A stretch of 64,000 nt of DNA from Flavobacterium swingsii. Lineage in GTDB: Bacteria > Bacteroidota > Bacteroidia > Flavobacteriales > Flavobacteriaceae. Each line of letters begins with the position of its first letter. The stretch's first letter is position 1. The DNA lies in NCBI RefSeq assembly GCF_900111965.1, contig NZ_FOJT01000001.1, forward strand, positions 496,001 to 560,000. The letters run 5' to 3'. Below the pieces are notes generated by a model, which was not told the origin of the DNA, ran no database searches, and saw nothing but the letters and a program-made list of their open reading frames with translations. The position numbers and the translations under genes are program-made. Shown piece by piece: positions 18,387 through 27,176 of this stretch.

Positions 18387-18394
18387 TATTTTTG
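18387..18394 (+). promoter_or_regulatory. Candidate nadE promoter -7 element (TATTTTTG)
   Basis: TATTTTTG matches TAnnTTTG and lies 35 bp upstream of the proposed nadE ATG at 18429. No well-spaced -33 TTG was found. It begins seven bases after structured RNA copy A, so transcription from it would not include that element. Confidence 0.4.
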
Positions 18395-18428
18395 CAAATA
18401 TACATTCGTTTTTAAAACAAAAGTAACC

Positions 18429-19238
18429 ATGCAAAAAAATAGTACCATAAATTGTGAAAAAGTTAACGACCATATTGTAAACTGGCTGAAAACCTATGCG
18501 CAAAATGCCAAAGTAAATGGTTTTGTGATAGGAATTTCGGGCGGAATAGATTCGGCAGTTACCTCAACTTTATGTGCACAAACTGGACTACATGTTTTGT
18601 GTGTCGAAATGCCGATACACCAAGCACAAAGCCATGTAAACAGAGCGCAAGAGCATATTACTCAGCTTAAAAAACGCTTTCCAAACGTGTCTGATACACG
18701 TGTAGATTTGACTCCTATTTTTGAAAGTTTTAAAGCCGAAGTTCCTACTTCGGACAATGAAGCCAAACTAAATTTATCGCTTGCCAATACTAGAGCGAGA
18801 TTACGCATGACGAGTTTGTATTATTTGGCCGGAATTCACGGATTATTAGTAGCTGGAACTGGTAATAAGGTTGAAGATTTTGGCGTTGGTTTTTTTACTA
18901 AATATGGAGATGGCGGTGTCGATTTGAGTCCCATTGCCGATTTGATGAAAAGTGATGTTCGTGCGCTTGCTGCTTATCTTAATGTTCCGGAATCTATACA
19001 AAAAGCGGCTCCGACCGATGGGTTATTTGGTGATGACCGAAGCGACGAAGACCAACTTGGCGCGAGTTATACCGAATTAGAATGGGCTATGAATGCGTTA
19101 GAAAACGGCAAAAACACTGATGATTTTACAGGTCGTGAAAAAGTAGTTTTTGAAATTTACAAACGATTGAACACGATTAATCAGCACAAAATGAACCCAA
19201 TTCCTGTTTGTTTAATTCCAAATAGTTATAAAGTCTAA
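18429..19238 (+). CDS. nadE: NH3-dependent NAD+ synthetase
   Basis: 269 aa. It converts nicotinic acid adenine dinucleotide, ATP and ammonia to NAD+. The ATP-pyrophosphatase loop is GISGGIDSAV (about 33-42), followed by AGTGNKVED and the KxAPTDGLFGDDRSDE segment typical of NadE. There is no glutaminase domain, so it uses free ammonia. An upstream in-frame ATG (18315) would put 38 codons of the structured RNA element into the protein, so the ATG at 18429 is chosen. It is divergent from gldB, a neighbourhood also known from F. johnsoniae. Confidence 0.95.
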   Translation: MQKNSTINCEKVNDHIVNWLKTYAQNAKVNGFVIGISGGIDSAVTSTLCAQTGLHVLCVEMPIHQAQSHVNRAQEHITQLKKRFPNVSDTRVDLTPIFESFKAEVPTSDNEAKLNLSLANTRARLRMTSLYYLAGIHGLLVAGTGNKVEDFGVGFFTKYGDGGVDLSPIADLMKSDVRALAAYLNVPESIQKAAPTDGLFGDDRSDEDQLGASYTELEWAMNALENGKNTDDFTGREKVVFEIYKRLNTINQHKMNPIPVCLIPNSYKV

Positions 19239-19242
19239 TATA

Positions 19243-19272
19243 TCTGTCCGCTAACAGACTATTTTTTTTCGT
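19243..19272 (+). terminator. Weak terminator after nadE
   Basis: TCTGT-CCGCTA-ACAGA followed by CTATTTTTTTT begins a few bases after the nadE stop. The five-pair stem is short, so efficiency is uncertain. Confidence 0.4.
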
Positions 19273-19388
19273 CACAGATATCAGGGATTTTTACTGATTA
19301 AAAATTATTTTTGTTGGTATTTTTTTGTAAAAATCTGTCCAAATCCGTTGCATCCGTGGTCTAATTTTTTTTGATATTAGTTAATGAT

Positions 19389-19436
19389 AGTCATAAAGTC
19401 TATAAGGTTCTCACTTTAGATTTTATGACTTTTTTA
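19389..19436 (+). terminator. Long hairpin with T-run upstream of the response regulator gene
   Basis: AGTCATAAA (19389-19397) pairs perfectly with TTTATGACT (19422-19430). An inner TCTAtAAG/CTTTAGA stem extends it, and TTTTTAT follows. It looks like an intrinsic terminator located 150 bp past nadE. The rest of the 294-bp gap contains degenerate CACAGATxxC-type sequence (19272-19370) with no ORF. Confidence 0.55.
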
Positions 19437-19532
19437 TAAGTAATTTATTACTTGATTGCCAATTGGTTATAAAATATTCCGTATCTTTATTACTATAATA
19501 CGTTTTAGTCTAACTATTTAAACTTTAAGGTC

Positions 19533-20162
19533 ATGGTAAAAATAGGTCTTGCAGACAATCATCCCGTTGTACATTATGGCATTCGTGCTTACTACAAAGA
19601 ACATGCTGATGTTACTTTGGTAGGAATTGTTGATAATTTTGAAATGGTATCGGAGATGCTAAAACGAAAGGAAATTGACGTTTTACTTTTGGATTTAGAA
19701 CTCGAAGGTCTTTCGAGTATAAACCTCATTAAGAATTTACTAAAAGATTTTCCTAAGGTAAAAATCATCTTGTTTTCTAACTTGAACGAGCAAATTTATG
19801 CGCCAAATGCTATAAAAGCAGGTGTTTTTGCCTTTGTACAAAAAACTGAAAAATTAGATGTGCTAACTTCTACTATTATAAAAGTAAATCGTGGTGCGGT
19901 AATTTTTAGTGATGCAGTTAAGAAAAACATCGCATTAATTTCTAAACAAGCTAAATCCGAAAGATTATACAGAAAATTATCTTCTCGTGAAATTGAGGTT
20001 TTGCGTTATTTGAGCAACGGAAAGAAAAACAAAGAAGTTGCCGAAGCTTTACATCTTAACGAAAAAACGATAAGTACTTATAAATTGAGGCTTTTAGCAA
20101 AACTGAATGTTACAAACTTGGTCGATTTAGTAAATAAAGCTAAAACTTTAGAAATCGTTTAG
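19533..20162 (+). CDS. LuxR/NarL-family response regulator (orphan)
   Basis: 209 aa. The N-terminal receiver domain has the phospho-acceptor in LLLDLELEG (Asp near residue 54), the Ser of ILFSN in place of the usual Thr/Ser switch residue, and Lys in the QKTEK loop. The C-terminal domain is a LuxR helix-turn-helix (SSREIEVLRYLSNGKKNKEVA and the NEKTISTYKLRLLAKL recognition helix). No histidine kinase is adjacent, so its partner is unknown. The gene overlaps the convergent dnaG stop by 4 nt. Upstream, TATCTTTA at 19482 with a TTG 23 bp earlier could be its promoter. Confidence 0.93.
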   Translation: MVKIGLADNHPVVHYGIRAYYKEHADVTLVGIVDNFEMVSEMLKRKEIDVLLLDLELEGLSSINLIKNLLKDFPKVKIILFSNLNEQIYAPNAIKAGVFAFVQKTEKLDVLTSTIIKVNRGAVIFSDAVKKNIALISKQAKSERLYRKLSSREIEVLRYLSNGKKNKEVAEALHLNEKTISTYKLRLLAKLNVTNLVDLVNKAKTLEIV

Positions 20163-22144
20163 CTGTAACGTGACATAACGCGTCCTAATTTGTTCGAAAA
20201 ATTATTTACCAATTTAGAGTAATCCATAGCCATAGATAGATTTTCGGAATTATCTGAGTCTATTTCTTTGGATAAATTTGACTTGATTTCTTCGATGATT
20301 TTATTAACTAAAAACCAACGCAAAGTAAGTATCGTTTCCGATACATATTGACTTACCGTTTCGTCTTTTTGTTTTACATAAATTTGTTGGGCTTCCCAGT
20401 TGTGCAACGAAACTTTCTCATCGTCCATGAGAATTGTGGTGACTTCTTGCGCTAATTCTGGTGAAAGTCTCATAAGATATTGCTCAATTTCGAATTTCTC
20501 ATTTTCATTAAAATAAGTAATCAAATCGTTGTAAATATCTTTGAATATTGGTGTTCCCAACTCGACCTCATCTTCTTGAAGACTCAAATAAATACGCTGA
20601 AAAACTTTGTATTTATTTATTTCTTTTATCTCTAATAATTCGCCTTCTTCATTTGCTTTAAAAACAAAATCTTCAAAATCTTCTTCTACATTTCCATAAA
20701 GCAGTAAGATTTCGATAATTTTAAGTTCCAATTCATACAAGACATCTACTTTTGCATTAACAGCAATGTTTTCGTTTTTATGAACTTCAAAAACTTGATT
20801 TTTCTGATCTTGCTTTTGTTTTTTCCCAACTTCCGAAATGTCTTTTTGAACCAGTTGTGCCAACGTGTTAAACAAAACTTCTTCGGAAATATCCATAATT
20901 CGAGAACATTCCTGAATATAGATTTCTCTTTTAATTCGGTCAGGAATTTTCGAAATACTATTTACCATGTCACGAATAAGTTCCGCTTTTTTGATAGGAT
21001 CATTCTTGGCATCTTTCATCAACAAAGACGCTTTGAATTGGATAAAATCCATCGCATTTTCATCGAGGTATTTTATCAGCTCTTCATAAGGTGTTTTTTT
21101 AGCAAAACTATCCGGATCATCTCCTTCCGGAAACGTACAAACTTTAACATTCATACCTTCCTCGAGAATTAAATCGATTCCTCGAATAGAAGCACGAAGT
21201 CCAGCAGCATCACCATCAAAAAGCACGGTGATATTTTTTGTTAATCGATTTATTAATCGGATTTGATCTGGCGTAAGTGCTGTTCCAGAAGACGAAACTA
21301 CATTTTCTATTCCGGCTTGTTGCATCTGAATTACATCGGTATAACCTTCGCACAAAAAGCAATTATCTAATTTTGCGATAGCTTGTTTTGCATGGTAAAT
21401 TCCGTATAAAACTTTACTTTTATGATATATTTCGCTTTCGGGCGAATTCAGATATTTTGCTGCTTTTTTGTCATTCGTCAAAATACGTCCTCCAAAACCC
21501 AAAACTCGACCAGACATACTTTGTATTGGAAACATAACACGTCCTTTGAAACGGTCGAAATGCTTGCCGTCTTCTCGAAGAATCGTTAGTCCGACTTTAT
21601 CTAAATAATCTAATTTGTAACCTTGTCCTAATCCTTCTTTTGTAAATGCGTCCCAAACTTCGGGCGAATAACCCAATCCGAATTTTTTGATGGTATCGTT
21701 TGTAAATCCTCTTTCTTTGAAGTACGAAAGTCCTACTGATTTGCCTTCATCGGTATTCATCATAGTGTTTTGAAAAAACTTGGCTGCAAATTCCGAAACC
21801 AAATACATGCTTTCTTTTTCGCCTGCTTGCTCTTTTTCTTCCTGCGACTGTTCAGTTTCTTCGATTTCGATATTGTATTTTTTTGCCAAATATCTAATCG
21901 CTTCTGGATACGAAAAATGCTCGTGTTCCATAATAAACGCTATCGCATTTCCTCCTTTTCCTGAACTAAAATCTTTCCAGATTTGTTTGACTGGCGACAC
22001 CATAAATGATGGTGAACGTTCGTCCGAAAACGGAGACAATCCTTTGTAATTGCTTCCTGCACGTTTTAATTGTACAAAATCGCCAATAACCTCCTCTACT
22101 CGAGCAGTTTCGTAAACGGTGTCTATGGTGGCTTTTGAAATCAA
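20159..22144 (-). CDS. dnaG: DNA primase DnaG with degenerate zinc ribbon
   Basis: 661 aa replication primase. The order is N-terminal zinc-binding-type domain (about 1-100), catalytic core with TOPRIM (CEGYTDVIQM near 265, and FDGDAAGLRA near 315), then a C-terminal helicase-interacting region of about 220 residues. In the N-terminal domain the fold signature is kept (GLSPFSDERSPSF, then KDFSSGKGGNAIAF). However the four zinc ligands of the CHC2 motif are replaced: Ser37, Ser40, Asp58 and Ser61 stand where C-P-F-H and C-F-G-C are found in E. coli DnaG. Zinc binding is therefore unlikely. The start is preceded by TATCTTTG and TAACTTTG elements in a short repeat. Confidence 0.96.
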   Translation of the reverse strand: MISKATIDTVYETARVEEVIGDFVQLKRAGSNYKGLSPFSDERSPSFMVSPVKQIWKDFSSGKGGNAIAFIMEHEHFSYPEAIRYLAKKYNIEIEETEQSQEEKEQAGEKESMYLVSEFAAKFFQNTMMNTDEGKSVGLSYFKERGFTNDTIKKFGLGYSPEVWDAFTKEGLGQGYKLDYLDKVGLTILREDGKHFDRFKGRVMFPIQSMSGRVLGFGGRILTNDKKAAKYLNSPESEIYHKSKVLYGIYHAKQAIAKLDNCFLCEGYTDVIQMQQAGIENVVSSSGTALTPDQIRLINRLTKNITVLFDGDAAGLRASIRGIDLILEEGMNVKVCTFPEGDDPDSFAKKTPYEELIKYLDENAMDFIQFKASLLMKDAKNDPIKKAELIRDMVNSISKIPDRIKREIYIQECSRIMDISEEVLFNTLAQLVQKDISEVGKKQKQDQKNQVFEVHKNENIAVNAKVDVLYELELKIIEILLLYGNVEEDFEDFVFKANEEGELLEIKEINKYKVFQRIYLSLQEDEVELGTPIFKDIYNDLITYFNENEKFEIEQYLMRLSPELAQEVTTILMDDEKVSLHNWEAQQIYVKQKDETVSQYVSETILTLRWFLVNKIIEEIKSNLSKEIDSDNSENLSMAMDYSKLVNNFSNKLGRVMSRYS

Positions 22145-22150
22145 TTTATA

Positions 22151-22190
22151 TAAGGTTCAAAGTTGCAAAGTGCCAAAGATACAAAGTTAA
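22151..22190 (-). repeat. CTTTG-unit leader repeat with TAnnTTTG elements upstream of dnaG
   Basis: On the minus strand this reads TAACTTTGTATCTTTGGCAC followed by TTTGCAACTTTGAACC. It contains two TAnnTTTG matches (TAACTTTG at 22182-22189 and TATCTTTG at 22174-22181), so it can serve as the dnaG promoter. Similar units occur before tatA and clpX. Confidence 0.5.
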
Positions 22191-22224
22191 AATTGTATTT
22201 TTAGATTGTTTATTTTTAGAAAAC

Positions 22225-22254
22225 AAAAAAGTGCTTCATTTCTGAAACACTTTT
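22225..22254 (-). terminator. Terminator of the 22,271-23,551 gene
   Basis: On the minus strand AAAAGTGTTTCAGAAATGAAGCACTTTTTT forms a stem (AAGTG.TTTCA with TGAAGCACTT) followed by a T-run. The same sequence recurs at 23,663-23,694 after the paralogous gene. Confidence 0.75.
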
Positions 22255-22270
22255 CACAAGTACTTTAAAT

Positions 22271-23551
22271 TTATTTTACGACAAGTACGGCAGAAGCAGA
22301 ATTGCCATCTTTTAATCTAAAATCAGGATTTTTTTTAACATCTGATTCTACAAACAAAAACTTCCTATCTGTATGTGAAGTTGTTATTTTTAAACTATCA
22401 TTAGTAATCCATTCTTCCAGTGTTTTATTAATAATACTTGACTCTAATTCTACTTTGGTTTTACAATCATTGAGAACTAGGTTTTGAAACTTTATTTTAT
22501 CCAGATTAGAATTTAAAAGTGCTTTGTCTTCCAAGAGTAGGAACTGATTAAATCCAGAAACAACACTGTTTGTTAATTCAAAAAAACTGTCTTTTTTAAT
22601 ATAAATAGCTTCTTTTATCAATCCTTGATTATTATCTTCATTGTTGATTAAAGTTATATTATTTGCCGTGATTTTTGTTAATTTTCTTTCCGAATCATAA
22701 TTTTCAATTTTATCATACGAATCTACTTCAAAACATCTAGATCTTGAAACATCTGATGAAAATGGGTAACGAATAGCCACACTATTGTTTATAAAACATT
22801 GCGCTCCTAAGGTAAAATCGAAATCATCGTCTGTAGCTCTAAAAGAAATTAAATTATTTAGTTTTAAATCTCCACCGTACGATTCGAATGAATCGTCGTT
22901 AGAAAAACTAATTTGTATGTATTCTATTTTTGTTTTATTACCAACTCCGGCTAGTGACAATCCGTTTAATTCTTTCAAAGCATTGAGTTTTCTTCCTGAG
23001 AATTCTATTCTTACATATTTTAAAATACCAGAATCGCTTTCGGAGTTTGACCCACCATAAGTATTGTATTTTGGATTCAGATTAAAATCTAATGCTCCGG
23101 CACCTCCAAATTTATTTATTGGAGCATCTCCTAACATTATTATACCTCCCCAATCGCCTGGTTTTCTTTCGGAAACATTTTTATTTGAAGTGAAAACAAT
23201 TGGATCAGTTGCTGTTCCTTCTGCAATTATTTTTGCTCCTTTTGTAACTACTAATGTACCGCAAGTTGCAAAATCTCCTCTTATTATTGTGCCAGGCTCT
23301 ATAGTTAACGTGGCATTATTTGTTATGTAAACAACATTCATAAGGAGATAAGTATTCTTTTTAGAAAGCGTTGTGTTTGTATCTATTATCCCATTCAAGA
23401 TGTGCGTAGATTCATTATACTCCGTTGTTTTTGGCTTGAAATCAGTCCAGTTATTAAACCAATTTTCTGTTCCTGTAATTCCATTAATTTGTTGTGCATT
23501 TAAAGAAATAACACTAATTAAATTAATAATAATTAAGATTGCTTTTTTCAT
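22271..23551 (-). CDS. Secreted beta-helix-like protein, downstream tandem paralogue
   Basis: 426 aa with a signal peptide (MKKAILIIINLISVISLNAQ). The body contains LTIEPGTIIRGDF, GAKIIAEGTATDPIVFTSN, GDWGGIIMLGDAPIN and repeated strand-turn units consistent with a right-handed parallel beta-helix. This pattern is known from a large Bacteroidetes surface/secreted family with no established function. The paralogue immediately upstream (23,721-24,962) aligns along its whole length. This copy has 12 extra C-terminal residues (DGNSASAVLVVK) after the shared PDFRLK. I see no clear T9SS C-terminal domain. Confidence 0.8.
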   Translation of the reverse strand: MKKAILIIINLISVISLNAQQINGITGTENWFNNWTDFKPKTTEYNESTHILNGIIDTNTTLSKKNTYLLMNVVYITNNATLTIEPGTIIRGDFATCGTLVVTKGAKIIAEGTATDPIVFTSNKNVSERKPGDWGGIIMLGDAPINKFGGAGALDFNLNPKYNTYGGSNSESDSGILKYVRIEFSGRKLNALKELNGLSLAGVGNKTKIEYIQISFSNDDSFESYGGDLKLNNLISFRATDDDFDFTLGAQCFINNSVAIRYPFSSDVSRSRCFEVDSYDKIENYDSERKLTKITANNITLINNEDNNQGLIKEAIYIKKDSFFELTNSVVSGFNQFLLLEDKALLNSNLDKIKFQNLVLNDCKTKVELESSIINKTLEEWITNDSLKITTSHTDRKFLFVESDVKKNPDFRLKDGNSASAVLVVK

Positions 23552-23662
23552 AAGTAGGTAATTAAAGATTTGTTTTTTCTATTACAGTTCAAAATTAGAA
23601 TCGGAATGTTAAATCATTAATTCTTACATATTATGTATTTGTTATTATTCGTTATATATCAC

Positions 23663-23694
23663 AAAAAAAGTGCTTCATTTCTGAAACACTTTTT
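23663..23694 (-). terminator. Terminator of the 23,721-24,962 gene
   Basis: The sequence is nearly identical to the terminator at 22,225-22,254 (core AGTGTTTCAGAAATGAAGCACTTTTTTT on the minus strand). This shows that the tandem duplication included the terminator. Confidence 0.75.
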
Positions 23695-23720
23695 AAAATT
23701 TATCTTAAAAAAAAGCAGTC

Positions 23721-24962
23721 TTATTTTAGTCTAAAATCTGGTTTTTTCTTAACATTATTATTCATAAACAAGTTATTTATTCCAGTACTTGTTACATACA
23801 ACAATTTATCATTTTGCGTGAACCAATCATTTGCATTTTTAGCTTTAAGCAAAGCCTCATTAGTAAACAATTCCGAACAACTATCTACTGTTGAATTATA
23901 AACTTTTATATTTTTGAAATTATCTCCTGCTAAATATTTATCATCTAAAGCAATGAAACTAGAAAAACCAGCCACTACACATTTATTTACTTCTAAAAAA
24001 GAATCTGTTTTTAACGAAATCGCTTCTTTTACTAAGCCCATCGTATTTTCTTCATCGTTGGTCATAGTCACATTATTTAACTTAATGTAAGTTTTCTTTT
24101 TTGTTGAATCATAATTTTCGATTTTATCATACGAATCTATTTCGAAACATCTAGATCGTGTGTTGTCTGAAGCATAAGGATTACGTATTGCAATACTATT
24201 GGTCATCGTAGTTTGTATACCCATAGAATAATCGAAATCATCATCATTTGCTCTGTAAGATATCACATTACTTAAATCGACATTTCCTCCAACTCCTTCA
24301 ACTGAATCATCACTTGAAAAACTGATTTGTACGTATTGTATTTTTGTTTTATTACCACAAGCAGCAAGAGTTAATCCGTTTAGTGCAATTTTTGCATCAA
24401 TTTTTTTACCTGCAAATTCGATTCTTACATATTTTAATATTCCAGAATCACTAGTTTCATTTGTTCCTCCAAAAGGGCTATACAAAGGATTTGGCTCGTA
24501 AAATGATGACGTAACTCCTCCAAATCTATTTATTGGAGCATCGCCCATAAGGATTACTCCTCCCCAATCTCCTGGTTTTCTTTCGGAAGTTGGTTTGTTT
24601 GAAGTAAAAACGATTGGATTTGTTTCTGTTCCTTCTGCTATTATTCTCGAGCCTTTTACTATTGTTAGTGTTCCAGTAGTATCGAAATCTCCTCTAATTA
24701 CAGTTCCTGGCTCGATAGTTAGTACAGCTTTATTTGCTACGTGAACTGTACCCATGATTAAATACACATTATTTTTTGTAAGGGTCATGTTTTCTTTTAT
24801 ATCGCCTGTCAAAATTTGTGTAGCTTGGTTATATTCAGCGGCTTTGGGTCTGAAGTTTGTCCAACCACTAAACCAGTTTGACTCTCCAACTATTCCTTGA
24901 CCGTTTTGTGCATTAGCAACATAAAATGTAGATAAAAGAAACAATAAAATTTTAATTTTCAT
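23721..24962 (-). CDS. Secreted beta-helix-like protein, upstream tandem paralogue
   Basis: 413 aa, signal peptide MKIKILLFLLSTFYVANAQ. It shares with its neighbour WFSGWTNFRPKAAEYN, LTIEPGTVIRGDFDT, KPGDWGGVILMGDAPIN, ANDDDFDYSMG and the terminal KKKPDFRLK, where it stops. It is predicted to be exported, possibly to the cell surface. The two genes are 169 bp apart, each with its own terminator, so they are probably separately transcribed products of a duplication. The role is unknown. The 173-bp gap upstream holds no ORF. Confidence 0.8.
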   Translation of the reverse strand: MKIKILLFLLSTFYVANAQNGQGIVGESNWFSGWTNFRPKAAEYNQATQILTGDIKENMTLTKNNVYLIMGTVHVANKAVLTIEPGTVIRGDFDTTGTLTIVKGSRIIAEGTETNPIVFTSNKPTSERKPGDWGGVILMGDAPINRFGGVTSSFYEPNPLYSPFGGTNETSDSGILKYVRIEFAGKKIDAKIALNGLTLAACGNKTKIQYVQISFSSDDSVEGVGGNVDLSNVISYRANDDDFDYSMGIQTTMTNSIAIRNPYASDNTRSRCFEIDSYDKIENYDSTKKKTYIKLNNVTMTNDEENTMGLVKEAISLKTDSFLEVNKCVVAGFSSFIALDDKYLAGDNFKNIKVYNSTVDSCSELFTNEALLKAKNANDWFTQNDKLLYVTSTGINNLFMNNNVKKKPDFRLK

Positions 24963-25135
24963 GGGGCTATTTATTTATTTGTTTAACGTCCAAAGAAACG
25001 AAAAATACTCTTACATTTCAAATAGTAATTTGTTAATTATTTGTTAGTAAATCAGATTTTCAAAAAATCCTGAGTTACTTAGTTCGTAAATAATTTTCAT
25101 TACCAACAAAACCAACACCTTCCAATTTTAAAAAA

Positions 25136-26113
25136 CTATTTTTTCCTTTCAATTACATAATTTACCATCAAGATTAAAGACTCTTTATAGGTTGAATTTG
25201 AGAAATCTTGTAGTAAGAAAAGTGCTTCTTGCTGAAATTGAATCATTTTTTGTTCGGCATAAGCCAATCCGTTTTGGTTTTTGACAAAAGTGATTACTTC
25301 TTTTACTCGTTTCTTGTCTTTATTGTGGTTTTTGATAGAATTGATGAGCCAACTTTTTTCTTTTGAAGTACAATTATTTAAAACATGAATAAGCGGCAAA
25401 GTCATTTTTTGTTCTTTGATATCTATTCCTGTTGGTTTACCAATGGCTTCGTCGGTATAATCGAATAAATCGTCTTTTATCTGAAAAGCCATCCCTATGA
25501 GTTCACCAAATTTTCTCATTTTTTCGACTTGAACTTCATCTTCAGAAACCGATTTTGCACCAAGTGCACAACAAGCGGCAATAAGTGTTGCTGTTTTCTG
25601 ACGGATAATTTCGTAGTAAATAGCTTCGGTAATATCTAATCTTCGGGCTTTTTCTATTTGCAATAATTCGCCTTCGCTCATTTCCCGAACAGCTACCGAA
25701 ATAATTTTTAGTAAATCAAAATCGCCATTATCTATCGATAGTAATAATCCTTTCGAGAGTAAATAATCCCCTACAAGAACTGCAATTTTATTTTTCCAAA
25801 GCGCATTAATAGAGAAAAATCCGCGGCGACGGTTACTATCATCAACCACATCATCGTGCACCAAAGTGGCGGTATGTATGAGTTCTATTACTAAAGCGCC
25901 ACGATAAGTTCGCTCAAGGACTTCGCCATCAGAAATCATTTTTGCGGTAAGAAAAACAAACATGGGACGCATTTGTTTTCCTTTCCTATTTACAATATAA
26001 TAAGTGATTCTGTTAAGTAACGCAATTTTTGAAGTCATAGATTGTTGAAACTTTTTTTCGAAAAGCTCCATTTCCTCAAGAATCGGTTTTTTTATTTGTG
26101 AAGTTATATCCAT
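25136..26113 (-). CDS. All-trans polyprenyl diphosphate synthase
   Basis: 325 aa isoprenoid chain-elongating enzyme. The first aspartate-rich motif is in HDDVVDDSNRRRG (about 86-98), and the second is KDDLFDYTD (about 214-222). Small or bulky residues ahead of the first motif (LIHTATLVHDD) suggest a long-chain product such as the octaprenyl/heptaprenyl side chain of menaquinone, but this is inference. The ATG at 26113 (MDITSQIKKP) is preferred; an upstream ATG at 26134 adds seven residues. Confidence 0.9.
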   Translation of the reverse strand: MDITSQIKKPILEEMELFEKKFQQSMTSKIALLNRITYYIVNRKGKQMRPMFVFLTAKMISDGEVLERTYRGALVIELIHTATLVHDDVVDDSNRRRGFFSINALWKNKIAVLVGDYLLSKGLLLSIDNGDFDLLKIISVAVREMSEGELLQIEKARRLDITEAIYYEIIRQKTATLIAACCALGAKSVSEDEVQVEKMRKFGELIGMAFQIKDDLFDYTDEAIGKPTGIDIKEQKMTLPLIHVLNNCTSKEKSWLINSIKNHNKDKKRVKEVITFVKNQNGLAYAEQKMIQFQQEALFLLQDFSNSTYKESLILMVNYVIERKK

Positions 26114-26235
26114 ATTGTGATTCAAAGATAGCATTTAAGAATTAAAATTTTGAAGTGTCAATTATTTTTTTACATTTGATTAAACCTTTTTCAAAAAACA
26201 AGGTCTTACCTACAAACCATTTAAATAAATAAATT

Positions 26236-27117
26236 ATGAAAAGTAAAATTTTATTATTCGGATTATTTCTAACATTAATAACGATTGGTTGTTCTAAAAA
26301 TGACGAAGCCGAAGACAACGAGACAATAAGTGCTGATGAAGCTGGAATTAATGCAAAAATTGATGTTGAAAATGACGATGTATATAATATCGTTGATAAT
26401 CAATATGAAAATTTTGATTCTAATGTACTTTCTTACAAAGATTCTAATGCCCAAGTAAGTTATTTATCAACTTGTGCTACAATCACTAGAGTTCCTGCTT
26501 TTGGAACAGCTCCAACAGTAGGTCAAACAGTTACTAAAACTATCGATTTTGGAACTGGTTGTCAAATTAATAACGGAAATTTTCTTAGTGGAAAAATCAT
26601 TATGTCTTTTGTTTATGATCCTAGCGCAACTACACATACTGTAAATTGTACTTTCGAAAATTTTAAACATAACACAAGAAGAATTGAAGGAACAAAAACA
26701 TTTACAAGAACCATGACTGCCGCAACTGCATCTTCACCAAGTCACCCAATTTGGGTTATGAATATGAATCTTACAATTACTTTGTCTGACGGAAGAATCC
26801 TAACAAGAGTTGGAACAAGAACTAGCGAAATTATTGCTGGATACAACACACCTGCTAGCTGGACAGACAATGTATATAGTGTTACTGGAAACTGGACTAC
26901 AACTTTCCCTAATACAGTTTCACAAACTAGTACAATTACTAGTCCAATTATTGTAAAACTAGCTTGTGTTCCTACAAACAGTTCTTTATCTAAAGGAGTT
27001 ATAACATTTGTTAGAAATTCTCACACAGCAACATTAGACTACGGAAACGGAGATTGTGATAATCTTGCAATTTTTACCATAAATGGCGTTTCATTTACTA
27101 TAAATATTGGGCAATAA
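26236..27117 (+). CDS. Lipoprotein of unknown function
   Basis: 293 aa. The N-terminus MKSKILLFGLFLTLITIGC is a lipoprotein signal peptide with the lipobox Cys at residue 19, followed by an acidic stretch (SKNDEAEDNETISADEA). The mature domain is rich in Thr, Ser and Asn, with alternating strands (TKTIDFGTGCQINNGNFLSG, IEGTKTFTRTMT), suggesting a beta-sandwich. It has several cysteines, but no recognised catalytic motif. It is monocistronic, ending at a strong terminator shared with convergent rlmN. Confidence 0.75.
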   Translation: MKSKILLFGLFLTLITIGCSKNDEAEDNETISADEAGINAKIDVENDDVYNIVDNQYENFDSNVLSYKDSNAQVSYLSTCATITRVPAFGTAPTVGQTVTKTIDFGTGCQINNGNFLSGKIIMSFVYDPSATTHTVNCTFENFKHNTRRIEGTKTFTRTMTAATASSPSHPIWVMNMNLTITLSDGRILTRVGTRTSEIIAGYNTPASWTDNVYSVTGNWTTTFPNTVSQTSTITSPIIVKLACVPTNSSLSKGVITFVRNSHTATLDYGNGDCDNLAIFTINGVSFTINIGQ

Positions 27118-27138
27118 ATAAAGATTTGATTGTTAAAT

Positions 27139-27176
27139 AAAAAAATCCCTGAAAATTATTTTCAGGGATTTTTTTA
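27139..27176. terminator. Bidirectional terminator between the lipoprotein gene and rlmN
   Basis: AAAAAAATCCCTGAAAA-TTAT-TTTCAGGGATTTTTTT is an almost perfect palindromic stem with A- and T-runs on either side, so it works for both converging genes. Confidence 0.85.

Noticed and set aside
19239..19532. Possible small gene or tRNA in the nadE-response regulator gap
   Set aside because: The gap contains hairpins and degenerate repeats only; no cloverleaf or ORF with a plausible start.
22271..24962. Beta-helix proteins as T9SS cargo
   Set aside because: Neither ends in a recognisable type A or type B T9SS C-terminal domain; only a Sec signal peptide is visible.
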